Below, piece after piece: positions 52,923-61,448 of a DNA stretch of 64,000 nt. This DNA is from Sulfuricurvum sp. (GTDB taxonomy: Bacteria > Campylobacterota > Campylobacteria > Campylobacterales > Sulfurimonadaceae): the NCBI RefSeq assembly GCF_023229695.1, contig NZ_JALNYS010000014.1:25307-89306 (forward strand). The letters run 5' to 3'. The notes under the pieces are model-generated. The model made no database searches and was not told the DNA's origin. It saw only the letters and a program-made list of their open reading frames with translations. Every line of letters starts with the position of its first letter. The stretch's first letter is position 1. Both the position numbers and the translations under genes were made by a program.

Positions 52923-54434
52923 ATGAGAAAAATTTTATTTTTATTGCTTCTGATCTCCTTCTCGTCGGTGGGTGTTTATGCACAGGCAAAGAGACAGGTT
53001 TTTATTCTTCACTCCTATTCTCAGGAGTACACCTGGACCAAATCTCAGCATCAAAATTTCATCTTTGCTTTCGATAATACGTTTCCCTCCGTCAATTTTG
53101 CAGCCGAATATCTTGATACGAAACGGGTTAAAATGGACGGCGTATACGAGAATTTCATGCTGCGCTATCTTCAGGAAAAATACAAAGGGTATCGTCCCGA
53201 TATCATCTATGTGACCGACGACGATGCCTTGACATTTTTCATGCACCACCGCAGCGAGTTATTCCCCCAGGTTCCGATCGTTTTTTCGGGGGTCAATAAT
53301 TTAAACCTTCAGGGGAGACTCGATTCGGAGAAATTTACCGGTGTTTATGAAACCAAAGATATTCTCCCCAATATCGATCTAATCCATCAGCTATCGCCGC
53401 AAACGAGGGATATCTGGATTGTCGGAGATGCATCCACCACCTATCAATCGATTGAAGAGGAGATTCGGCGAAAAATTAAAGATTTTACGAAATACCGTTT
53501 CCATTTTTTATCGGGGGAACGGATATCGGATATCGTCGATCATCTTCCCCGTCGGCAAAAAACCTTTGTAATTCTGACGACGATCGGAAAATGGACCGAC
53601 GAGAGAGGGGATAATATGGCGATCAAAAATTCGATCGCCACCTTGTTGAAACTCCCCAATATCGTTTTATTGAGTATGGAAGATGCCTATGTGGGGAGCG
53701 GTGCGGTCGGAGGTTTTGTAAGCAGCGCAAAGGAGCAGGGGAGCGGTGCGGCGGGATTGGCTATCCGCTATTTGCGAGGGGAGCCGTTTCGCGATATCCG
53801 CTCTCTCGACAAAAGTCCGAATATTTATATGTTTGACCGCAATGCATTAATCCGTTCGCGATTGATTCTTTCGGAGTATACCGCGCGAAACGCAACGATG
53901 CTTTATCCGGAAAAAAGTTTTTTTGATCTTTATCAAAATATACTGATCAACGTGCTGTTTGTGTTATTTCTCCTGTTATTGATTTTCAGCGTCTTTGCTT
54001 TCTTTTTGTTTCGTGAAAAAAATCGTCAAATCGAGTTTCATAAACACGATTGTACGGAGTTTCGAACCCTCTCGGCAAAACTGAAGAATCTGTTTGAAAC
54101 GGTGGAAAATAGCTTTCATCTTGGATACTGGCAGTGGGAACTCGGGGACGGTAGCGTCGTCTGTTCGGACGGCCTCGGGAAAATACTCCAAACGGATACC
54201 GGCGACGTGAGGGATATCGATACGATGATGCTGTCGATTTATCCTGCGGACAAATCATTGCTTCACACCATGATTAAAGAGGTGATGGAAACTTGTTCGG
54301 TCCGAAAATTTCACCATAAAATAGTGGCTCAAGACGGCAACGTCGAATCCGTCGTCCATCGGATTTCCCCGATTACAAATGAGGAGGGGGAGATTAAAAC
54401 TCTCATAGGTTTGGTGCAGAAACTTGATCTCTAA
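52923..54434 (+). CDS. Periplasmic ABC-substrate-binding-like sensor with PAS, no output domain
   Basis: The 503-residue protein has a signal peptide (residues 1-21), a periplasmic domain of the ABC_sub_bind type (VFILHSYSQEYTWTKSQHQNF, VPIVFSGVNN, about 23-320), a membrane segment at about 339-362 and a PAS domain (about 385-500). There is no GGDEF, kinase or MCP domain, unlike most proteins with this input. It overlaps the SCO-like gene by 11 nt. It may signal through the next protein in the operon. Confidence 0.85.
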   Translation: MRKILFLLLLISFSSVGVYAQAKRQVFILHSYSQEYTWTKSQHQNFIFAFDNTFPSVNFAAEYLDTKRVKMDGVYENFMLRYLQEKYKGYRPDIIYVTDDDALTFFMHHRSELFPQVPIVFSGVNNLNLQGRLDSEKFTGVYETKDILPNIDLIHQLSPQTRDIWIVGDASTTYQSIEEEIRRKIKDFTKYRFHFLSGERISDIVDHLPRRQKTFVILTTIGKWTDERGDNMAIKNSIATLLKLPNIVLLSMEDAYVGSGAVGGFVSSAKEQGSGAAGLAIRYLRGEPFRDIRSLDKSPNIYMFDRNALIRSRLILSEYTARNATMLYPEKSFFDLYQNILINVLFVLFLLLLIFSVFAFFLFREKNRQIEFHKHDCTEFRTLSAKLKNLFETVENSFHLGYWQWELGDGSVVCSDGLGKILQTDTGDVRDIDTMMLSIYPADKSLLHTMIKEVMETCSVRKFHHKIVAQDGNVESVVHRISPITNEEGEIKTLIGLVQKLDL

Positions 54435-55008
54435 AAAAGCGGTTCTCGCAATGGTCGTATTGACTCTTTTTGCGATGGGGGCCCCATTGCTGTTTTCGGC
54501 CCTTTTTTCGAATCAGAATCAGGGAAAAATCGAAGTCAACCGGCCGATTGAGGCAGAGTACCTGAGGGGGGGAAAAGAAGAGCTGCAACTCGTTTTTTTC
54601 GGCTATGTCGGATGTACGAAGATATGTACCCCTATTTTGCATCAGTTAAGCGATTTTTATCAATCGAAAGCGTTTGAACCGTTGAAGGGGAGTGTCGGAT
54701 TTACCTTTGTCAATCTGATGCCCGAGGTCACTCCCGACCAACCCGGAATATTTGCCCAGTCGTTTAATCCGGCGTTTCGGGGAGTCTATTTGACGCAGCG
54801 CCGGTTAATGGATATTGATCGCGATTTCAACCTGTTTTTTTCAAAGAGTATCCAAGATGCCGGCGAAATCAACCATAGCGATTACGTCTACCTCGTCCGT
54901 ACGGAAAAAAACGGCGATTTGAAACTGATCACCATCTACATGACCCATCCGCTGAAAAGGGATACCATTGTAGAGGATATTCTCGCATACCAAAAGGGGA
55001 TGAAATGA
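54424..55008 (+). CDS. SCO1/SenC-like membrane-anchored protein, module B
   Basis: The 194-residue protein has an N-terminal anchor (about 5-27) and CxxxC in FGYVGCTKICTP (Cys64, Cys68), with His151 (NHSDYVYLV) as the third potential ligand. It is a paralogue of the 18655 protein. The TTG start overlaps the PAS gene; a later ATG at 54451 would leave only a short anchor. The stop overlaps the GGDEF-EAL start by ATGA, exactly as in module A. No oxidase genes occur nearby. Confidence 0.84.
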   Translation: MISKKAVLAMVVLTLFAMGAPLLFSALFSNQNQGKIEVNRPIEAEYLRGGKEELQLVFFGYVGCTKICTPILHQLSDFYQSKAFEPLKGSVGFTFVNLMPEVTPDQPGIFAQSFNPAFRGVYLTQRRLMDIDRDFNLFFSKSIQDAGEINHSDYVYLVRTEKNGDLKLITIYMTHPLKRDTIVEDILAYQKGMK

Positions 55009-56933
55009 ACCGATCCATGACGAATTTGTTTACACTCCCGAAAATTCCGCCATTTGCACGTGAAAATTTTGATGCGAGTTTTGTCCAGGCAGACAAAGTG
55101 ATGATGGTACTGCTCCTTGTACAGTGGGCGATTGCCACGTTTATCACCTCCGTCAGTTTTGATACCTATCTGTACGGTTTCATTAGCGGGGGGAGCATTA
55201 CCCTCAGCGCTTTGGGGGTATACCGCTATTATAAAGGGACGCAGCTGATGCGTGTCGTCGCTGCGATTGCGATGATGCTTTTTTCGGTTGTCTATATTCA
55301 GCAGCATTACGGCCGAATTGAAATGCATTTTCATGTTTTTATCGCGATGGCCATCTTATCGTTGTACAAGGATATCGTTCCGGTTGTCGTTGCGGCGATG
55401 ACGACGATACTGCATCACTTTGTCTTTAATTATCTTCAGTTGTATGAGGTGTCGTTGTTTGATATGCCGGTCATGGTGTTCAATTACGGGTGCGGTATCG
55501 ATATCGTCTTGCTGCACGGCGTATTTGTACTCGTCGAAGTGATTGTGATCGCCTATATTATCAAGCTTCAGATCGAATACGGGGTGGAACTGAACCGGAG
55601 TGAAAATCAGATTTTGGGGCTGAACGAAGAGCTCAGCTACACCTCGATGCACGATACCCTTACCGGGCTTCCCAATCGCCAGAGCCTCCGTTCGAAACTC
55701 AACCTGATTTTGGCCAATGCCGATCGGAATCAGAAGAAATTTGCCGTTTTATTTCTCGATCTGGACCATTTTAAAAATGTCAACGATACCCTCGGACACG
55801 TCGTCGGAGATGCATTGCTTAAAACCGTTGCCAAAAAACTGACATCGATTGTCCGTGCCAATGATGTGGTCTCCCGAATCGGCGGGGATGAGTTTATCAT
55901 CATTCTAAACGAGGTCAAAGAGAATACGGCACTGGAAAATGTCATCATCAAAATTCTTGAGGCATTCCGGAAAGAGTGGATTATTCAGGGCCATTTTCTC
56001 CGATTGTCGGTGAGTATCGGGGCCTCCGTCTATCCGGACGATTCGAAAGAGATCGATGAACTGATGAAATTTGCCGATATCGCGATGTACAAAGCCAAAG
56101 CCGAGGGGCGCGATCAGTTCAGCTTCTTTACCGGCGAACTCAACCGTAAAATTCATGAAGAGGTTGAAATCGCCAACGATATGTTCCGCGCTCTGGAGGA
56201 GGAGGAATTTCTCCTCTATCTTCAGCCCAAAATTGAGATTGCAACGGGCAAAATCATCGGGGCCGAAGCACTGATCCGCTGGAATCATTGTACCAAAGGG
56301 CTCATTTATCCGAACAGCTTTATCCCTATCGCCGAAAATAACGGGTTCATTTTAAAACTGGGGACATGGATTTTGTACGAAACGGCGCGGATGATCCGAC
56401 GTCTGGAGAGGGCCGGTTATAACGACATCCATATCTCCTGTAACGTATCGACGCGCCAGTTTCAAAATCTCAATATGTATTCCGATATCGACACGGCTAT
56501 CCGCGAACACGGGATCAATCCGAATCTTTTCGCGATCGAAATTACCGAAAGCGTCATGATGCAGTATCTTGAAGTGACCCTCGAAGTGCTCAAAAAAATC
56601 AAAAATCTCGGAGTCCATATCTGCATGGACGATTTTGGGACAGGGTATTCATCGCTCTCCTATCTTCAGAAATTTCCGATCGATTCGTTGAAAATCGATA
56701 AAAGTTTTGTAGACGATATCTCCGAAAACGGCGATAACGAACACATTCTGATCAATACAATCATTGCAATGGGGCAGACGCTGAACCTTCATGTCATCGC
56801 CGAAGGGGTCGAAGAGAGCTACCAGGAAGAGTATCTCAAAAGTCGCGGATGTTCCTATTATCAGGGGTACTATTTCTCAAAACCGATCGGGGAAGAGCGT
56901 TTTTTCGAGCTTTTGGCCCGAAACCGTTCTTGA
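55005..56933 (+). CDS. His-rich membrane sensor-GGDEF-EAL protein
   Basis: The 642-residue protein has a membrane domain of about six segments in residues 30-190, then GGDEF (RIGGDEFIII, Gly293) and EAL (GAEALIRWNH, Glu421). Both catalytic motifs look intact, so it may both make and degrade c-di-GMP. The membrane domain has IEMHFHVF (Glu106, His108), YKD 121-123, HH 137-138, LQL 144-146, Cys163 and His171, the same positions as in the MCP at 19218. It is the last gene of the operon and coupled to the SCO-like gene. Confidence 0.93.
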   Translation: MNRSMTNLFTLPKIPPFARENFDASFVQADKVMMVLLLVQWAIATFITSVSFDTYLYGFISGGSITLSALGVYRYYKGTQLMRVVAAIAMMLFSVVYIQQHYGRIEMHFHVFIAMAILSLYKDIVPVVVAAMTTILHHFVFNYLQLYEVSLFDMPVMVFNYGCGIDIVLLHGVFVLVEVIVIAYIIKLQIEYGVELNRSENQILGLNEELSYTSMHDTLTGLPNRQSLRSKLNLILANADRNQKKFAVLFLDLDHFKNVNDTLGHVVGDALLKTVAKKLTSIVRANDVVSRIGGDEFIIILNEVKENTALENVIIKILEAFRKEWIIQGHFLRLSVSIGASVYPDDSKEIDELMKFADIAMYKAKAEGRDQFSFFTGELNRKIHEEVEIANDMFRALEEEEFLLYLQPKIEIATGKIIGAEALIRWNHCTKGLIYPNSFIPIAENNGFILKLGTWILYETARMIRRLERAGYNDIHISCNVSTRQFQNLNMYSDIDTAIREHGINPNLFAIEITESVMMQYLEVTLEVLKKIKNLGVHICMDDFGTGYSSLSYLQKFPIDSLKIDKSFVDDISENGDNEHILINTIIAMGQTLNLHVIAEGVEESYQEEYLKSRGCSYYQGYYFSKPIGEERFFELLARNRS

Positions 56934-56937
56934 GCAA

Positions 56938-57270
56938 TCACTGCATTAAATAGCTCTCTGCCCGCTCAAAAGCGGTGATCGAACTGTTGCAGTAGCTTCG
57001 GTTGTTGCTCACCGAATGGATTCTTTTCGTATATCGGGTGCACAGCATTGCGAGGATACCGAGCAACCGTTGATTGACGATCCCCTCTCCATCTTTTCCG
57101 TAGGTGATGTAGTCGTTGAGTGCACGGATATCTTCATCGTCGTCATGGGCAAACTCTTCCAGAAACTGGGAACATACCTCGTAGCTTTTATCCCCTTCCG
57201 TTTCAATATCAATATAAAGAATGGAATCGTTGTTTTTTGCTCTAAAAGAGTGTAGGGCATGACTAAACAT
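56938..57270 (-). CDS. Hypothetical protein (110 aa)
   Basis: The protein starts MFSHALHSFRAKNNDSILYIDIE and is soluble, acidic (HDDDEDIRALNDY) and with cysteines at spaced positions. I use ATG 57270, before which AAGGAGAG is well placed; the upstream TTG is not needed. It is convergent with the GGDEF-EAL gene. I do not recognise a family. Confidence 0.6.
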   Translation of the reverse strand: MFSHALHSFRAKNNDSILYIDIETEGDKSYEVCSQFLEEFAHDDDEDIRALNDYITYGKDGEGIVNQRLLGILAMLCTRYTKRIHSVSNNRSYCNSSITAFERAESYLMQ

Positions 57271-57374
57271 GATCAATCTCTCCTTTTGATTTTCGGATTC
57301 AATATCTTACTTCCCCTTTATTTCCGGACGGAAACAAAATAGGGGGATGAGGTTACTTTTCGGTTACGGGATAA

Positions 57375-58517
57375 ATGAAAAATTATCGGCATAATTTCGC
57401 CATGATACGGGTAGAAATGGACGATTTGAATCGATCGGATGCAAAGCTTTTCGTGAGGGGAGATTGGACCAAAGAGAAGTTGGACGATGCGAATCGCAGG
57501 GAGGAAAATATCGCGTCGGTTTCGGATGTTCAGGTCACTTTTGATTTTAGCGAGTGTACCCGGATCGATTCTGCGGGCGCCGTTGAAATCATCCGGCTCA
57601 AAAACAGACTGATTCAGAACCGTTGCACGCTCCTTTTTGTCCATCAAAACGAAGAGGATGCCAGACTTTTAAATTTTTATGAAAAAAATTTTCATGCCAA
57701 ACCGGATAGCCGCCGACAAAAAACGTTCTCGATCGAGGGTATCGGGATGAGGATAGTTGAGCGGTTTAAAGGGATCGGGGAGTTTTTAACGTTTATCGGT
57801 GCAATGGTTTTTGCCGTCGCGAAAATAGTTGTTTCTCCGTGGAAATTTCGTTTTACCGCTTTTGTACGGCATGTCGATACCTCCGCGATCGGAGCGATCC
57901 CGATTATCGCGATTTTATCCTTTTTGATAGGGGTTGTCATTGCGTATCAATCCGCCGGTTATCTGAGCAAAATCGGGGGGGATATTTTTATCGTTGATTT
58001 GAGTGTGATGTCCGTTTTTCGGGAACTTTCGCCGATGATAACGGCCATTTTGATCGCGGCACGAAGCGCCAGCTCGTTTACGGCCCAGATCGGGACGATG
58101 AAAATAACTGAAGAGATCGATGCGATGCGGACGATGGGATTTGACCCGTTTATTTTTCTGGTCGTGCCGAGAGTTTTTGCTCTGATCCTGACGATGCCGT
58201 TTTTGATTTTCATTGCTGATATGGCGGGAATGCTCGGAGCTTTGGGCGTCGCGACCTTTCATCTGGGGATTAGTCCGAATGCATTTATGGACCGGATGTA
58301 TCTGGAAGTTTCGGTGAACGAATTCTATGTCGGTTTGGCGAAATCACCGATTTACGGGGGGATCGTCGCCATCGTCGGGTGTTATCGGGGGTTTCAGGTG
58401 AAGGGGAGTACCGACAGTATCGGGGCTTATACGACCAAAAGTGTCGTGAGTGCCATCTTCTGGGTCATCATCTGCGATGCGTGCATTGCGATAGCCCTGA
58501 CAAAGCTGGGCATATGA
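57375..58517 (+). CDS. mlaE: MlaE permease with N-terminal STAS domain
   Basis: The 380-residue protein has an N-terminal STAS domain (about 1-110; VTFDFSECTRIDSAGAVEIIRL) fused to the MlaE permease (five segments, about 145-380; IGAIPIIAILSFLIGVVIAYQ, SPMITAILIAARSASSFTAQIGTMK). In E. coli the STAS subunit MlaB is separate. MlaE with MlaF and MlaD forms an inner-membrane phospholipid transporter. It overlaps mlaF by ATGA. In Campylobacter the homologues are iamB/iamA. Confidence 0.9.
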   Translation: MKNYRHNFAMIRVEMDDLNRSDAKLFVRGDWTKEKLDDANRREENIASVSDVQVTFDFSECTRIDSAGAVEIIRLKNRLIQNRCTLLFVHQNEEDARLLNFYEKNFHAKPDSRRQKTFSIEGIGMRIVERFKGIGEFLTFIGAMVFAVAKIVVSPWKFRFTAFVRHVDTSAIGAIPIIAILSFLIGVVIAYQSAGYLSKIGGDIFIVDLSVMSVFRELSPMITAILIAARSASSFTAQIGTMKITEEIDAMRTMGFDPFIFLVVPRVFALILTMPFLIFIADMAGMLGALGVATFHLGISPNAFMDRMYLEVSVNEFYVGLAKSPIYGGIVAIVGCYRGFQVKGSTDSIGAYTTKSVVSAIFWVIICDACIAIALTKLGI

Positions 58518-59248
58518 ATCCTGTTATCAAGGTGGAGAACATCGTTACGAAACTGGGGAACCGCCTGATTCACGACAAGATCTCGTTTGAGGTCAACCGG
58601 TCGGAAATATTCGGGATACTGGGGGGGAGCGGTGCGGGCAAATCGACCCTGATTCGTCAACTTCTGATGCTGGAGACATTCCAATCGGGCACCATTGAGA
58701 TTTTGGGAACGTCGCTGCACCGTATCACGGAAAAAAAAGCCGATATCTTGCGCCAAAAATGGGCGGTTCTGTTTCAGTTCGGTGCCCTTTTCTCCTCCCT
58801 GAGCGTACTGGAAAATATTGCTCTGCCGCTGATCGAATATACCCGGCTCCCCAAAGAGCTGATCGACAATATGGCCATGACAAAGCTCAGTATGGTGGGG
58901 CTCCCCCCTTCGGCCGCCTCTCTCTACCCCGGCGAACTCAGCGGCGGGATGAAAAAAAGGGTGGGGCTGGCACGGGCTCTCGCCCTTGATCCCGAGCTCC
59001 TTTTTCTGGATGAACCGACCAGCGGACTCGATCCTGCCAGTGCCGAAGCGTTTGACAGACTGATCGTGGAACTGAGAGATATACTGGGGTTCAGTGTGAT
59101 CATCGTCACGCACGATCTGGATACGATCAAAAGTACGCTGGATCGCTTTATCGTCCTTCACGACCATAAGATTTGCTTTGAGGGCAGCTACGGGGAGGCA
59201 CTGCAAAGTGATGTGGCGTTTTTGAAAGATTTTTTAAAGGTGACGTGA
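58514..59248 (+). CDS. mlaF: Mla transporter ATPase
   Basis: The 244-residue ATPase has Walker A GGSGAGKST, signature LSGGMKKRVGLARAL and Walker B LLFLDEPTSGLDP. It powers the MlaE permease. ATG 58514 overlaps the mlaE stop; a longer open frame before it is a shadow of mlaE. The stop overlaps the mlaD start as TGATG. Confidence 0.93.
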   Translation: MNPVIKVENIVTKLGNRLIHDKISFEVNRSEIFGILGGSGAGKSTLIRQLLMLETFQSGTIEILGTSLHRITEKKADILRQKWAVLFQFGALFSSLSVLENIALPLIEYTRLPKELIDNMAMTKLSMVGLPPSAASLYPGELSGGMKKRVGLARALALDPELLFLDEPTSGLDPASAEAFDRLIVELRDILGFSVIIVTHDLDTIKSTLDRFIVLHDHKICFEGSYGEALQSDVAFLKDFLKVT

Positions 59249-60156
59249 TGGAAAGAAACGCAAATTTTATCCTCGTCGGGGTGTTTGCCATTATCAGTAT
59301 AGTGTCGCTGGCCGGATTTGCGTTTTGGATGGGCAAATACGGGGTGGATGAGGATAGATTCGAGAGTTATAAAACCTATATCTACGAATCGGTTGGGGGG
59401 CTCAAAGCGTCATCTCCGGTAAAATTAAAAGGGATTGAGGTCGGATTTGTCGAAGAGCTCCGAATCGATCCGGACAACCCCGAACGTGTCGAGATCAATT
59501 TTAAAGTAGAGAAAGAAATCCCGGTCAAAACCGACAGTATCATCGTGCTGAATTCTCAGGGGATTGCCGGGATTTCGTTTCTGGAGATCAAAGGGGGGAG
59601 CAAAGGGGCGCAGCCGTTGCACAGTGCAAAGAGGGGGGAGCGGCTTGAAATCGGTTCCGAACCCTCCGTCGTCGTGAAGCTGACCGATCAGGCGCAGAGC
59701 ATACTCACGCAGCTCACGCAGACACTTCAGAGAGCACAGAGGCTGACAAGCGATAAAAACATCGATAACGTGGCGACGACTCTGGAGAATGTTGCCCAAA
59801 TCTCCACAGGGCTCAAAGCAAATCAACACGAACTCTCCGGTGTGATAACGGGCGCCAAAGAGGTGGAAGAGCATGCCGGCGATACCCTAAAAGAGGTGGC
59901 AAAGGTGACCCGAAAAACGGATCTGGTTTTGGATGAAACCAGGAATCTGGCGATAGAGAGTTCCGCGCTGATTCGAGAGATCCAAAAAGCCGATACGGTC
60001 AATAGGGTGTCGTCGACGCTGGATGTTTCCAATGAGGCGATAGAGGAGATGAAAAGTCTCCTCGTCGAGGGAAAAAGTCTGGTCCGGGAATTCAAAGAGA
60101 GCCCGAGGGATTTGCTCTTTAAAGATAAAAGGGGGAACCCGGGACCGGGAGAATAG
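59248..60156 (+). CDS. mlaD: MlaD-type lipid-binding MCE protein
   Basis: The 302-residue protein has an N-terminal anchor (ANFILVGVFAIISIVSLAGFAF), then an MCE domain (ASSPVKLKGIEVGFVEELRI, NSQGIAGISFLEI) and a long helical tail. It forms the periplasmic ring that receives phospholipid. The ATG overlaps the mlaF stop; a GTG 3 nt earlier is also possible. No mlaC or mlaA follows. Confidence 0.92.
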   Translation: MERNANFILVGVFAIISIVSLAGFAFWMGKYGVDEDRFESYKTYIYESVGGLKASSPVKLKGIEVGFVEELRIDPDNPERVEINFKVEKEIPVKTDSIIVLNSQGIAGISFLEIKGGSKGAQPLHSAKRGERLEIGSEPSVVVKLTDQAQSILTQLTQTLQRAQRLTSDKNIDNVATTLENVAQISTGLKANQHELSGVITGAKEVEEHAGDTLKEVAKVTRKTDLVLDETRNLAIESSALIREIQKADTVNRVSSTLDVSNEAIEEMKSLLVEGKSLVREFKESPRDLLFKDKRGNPGPGE

Positions 60157-60165
60157 GCCCCCCCT

Positions 60166-60459
60166 CTATTTGAGTGCGGCGATATGATCGGCGAGTACTT
60201 TCATATCGGCATCGCTCATGCTGGCCATCTGCCCTTTCATAATTGCTCCCATCCCTTTGGTATTGCGGGTTCCCGCTTTGTACCCTTTGAGCGCTTCGAG
60301 GGTTTTATCCGAAGACCATCCGGCAATCACTTCTGATTTTCCAAGAGCCGATTTTTCCCCTTTTACACCGTGGCAGGCGCCGCATTTTTGATACAAAGCT
60401 CCACCATCGGCAGCGCTCAACGCAAGGGTAAGACCTAAAAGTGCAAGTAACGTTTTCAT
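60166..60459 (-). CDS. Cytochrome c553-like protein
   Basis: The 97-residue protein has a signal peptide (residues 1-16) and the heme motif CGACH (Cys26-His30). Late Met residues (KGMGAIMKGQMASM) offer the axial ligand. The start at ATG 60459 follows AAGGAG, and the longer frame is not supported. Such small cytochromes carry electrons in the periplasm, for example to the cbb3 oxidase. Confidence 0.92.
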   Translation of the reverse strand: MKTLLALLGLTLALSAADGGALYQKCGACHGVKGEKSALGKSEVIAGWSSDKTLEALKGYKAGTRNTKGMGAIMKGQMASMSDADMKVLADHIAALK

Positions 60460-60565
60460 TTGAATCTCCTTGTATCCATGGGGTTTGAGAAGCCTCTCGG
60501 AAGAGGAATTCTCTTTTTGGATAGAGGCAGTATAAAAGAAGATTGTGGAGCGATTGTGAAGAGAA

Positions 60566-60991
60566 TCAGCGGGTGACGCCCAACCCTTCACTTTTCCATC
60601 CGTTTATCCCCCCCGTGACGTTGAGAGGGGTAAATCCGTTGTTTGAGAGGATGCGCGAGGCGCTCACGCTTCGGTTTCCGCTGCGGCAATAGACGATGAT
60701 GGTTTTGTCTTTGAGGGGTTCGAGCTTCGAGAGGTTTTCGCTCAGTACCTGTACCGGGATCAGGGTAGCCCCCTCGATGTGTTCCTGGGCAAACTCTTCG
60801 GGGGTGCGGACATCCAGCAAAAAGAGGTTCGGGTCGTTGTGCAAACGGGTGTAGGCCTCTTTGGGGGTGATGGAATCAAAATTGGCGAATATCCACCCTT
60901 TAAAATAGGCGGCGTAGGCCGCAATAGTGATAATGACCAAGGCATAGAGAACGGTGGTTATCGGCTTCATTTTCATTGTAGTTTCATGCAT
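60566..60991 (-). CDS. Membrane-anchored rhodanese
   Basis: The 141-residue protein has one N-terminal membrane segment (about 11-30) and a rhodanese domain with LLDVRTPEEFAQEHIEGA and active-site VYCRSGNRS (Cys102). It probably moves sulfane sulfur or reduces disulfides in the periplasm, relevant to sulfur-oxidising relatives. The GATGCATGA junction overlaps the upstream gene by 8 nt; an in-frame ATG at 60976 is also possible. Confidence 0.9.
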   Translation of the reverse strand: MHETTMKMKPITTVLYALVIITIAAYAAYFKGWIFANFDSITPKEAYTRLHNDPNLFLLDVRTPEEFAQEHIEGATLIPVQVLSENLSKLEPLKDKTIIVYCRSGNRSVSASRILSNNGFTPLNVTGGINGWKSEGLGVTR

Positions 60992-61358
60992 CGAGAGTGA
61001 TGTTTAATTCGGTCAAAAGGGCTTTTCTCGATTCCATCGGATCATCAAAAAGGCGGTTTTTCGTCTCTTCGTCGAGGAGGGCGATATCGTCCACCAATTC
61101 AGGATCGTACATATCGGGAAAATATTTTTGGGCCTCTTGCCCCATTGCATCGAGATACGCTTCATCCAATTCGTCATTATCGAAAAGGCCGATTTTATAC
61201 CCTTGGATGATACTGGCTACCGCCCGGAGCAAGAATAGATTGTCGCGCCGTTGTTCGTTATTTTCTTGATCGAGGAGACGATTGATCTGCTCCACCTCTT
61301 TTTTGTAAACGAGGGTCGCCTCTTGGATCAGCGCTTTTTTTTCGGGTGTTAATGTCAT
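60984..61358 (-). CDS. Hypothetical acidic helical protein (124 aa)
   Basis: The protein starts MTLTPEKKALIQEATLVYKKEVEQI and is helical and acidic. It is coupled to the rhodanese gene by an 8-nt overlap. ATG 61358 is preferred over the extended frame. No membrane segment or cysteine is seen. Function unknown; the partner suggests a role with the rhodanese. Confidence 0.65.
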   Translation of the reverse strand: MTLTPEKKALIQEATLVYKKEVEQINRLLDQENNEQRRDNLFLLRAVASIIQGYKIGLFDNDELDEAYLDAMGQEAQKYFPDMYDPELVDDIALLDEETKNRLFDDPMESRKALLTELNITLDA

Positions 61359-61448
61359 GGTATATCGCTTTGTATAAGGTAAAGGCAATTATAGCACGCG
61401 CACGGAGCGTGTCGGATAGGTTTTAAGTCGGACGGTTTAAATCGTCGC

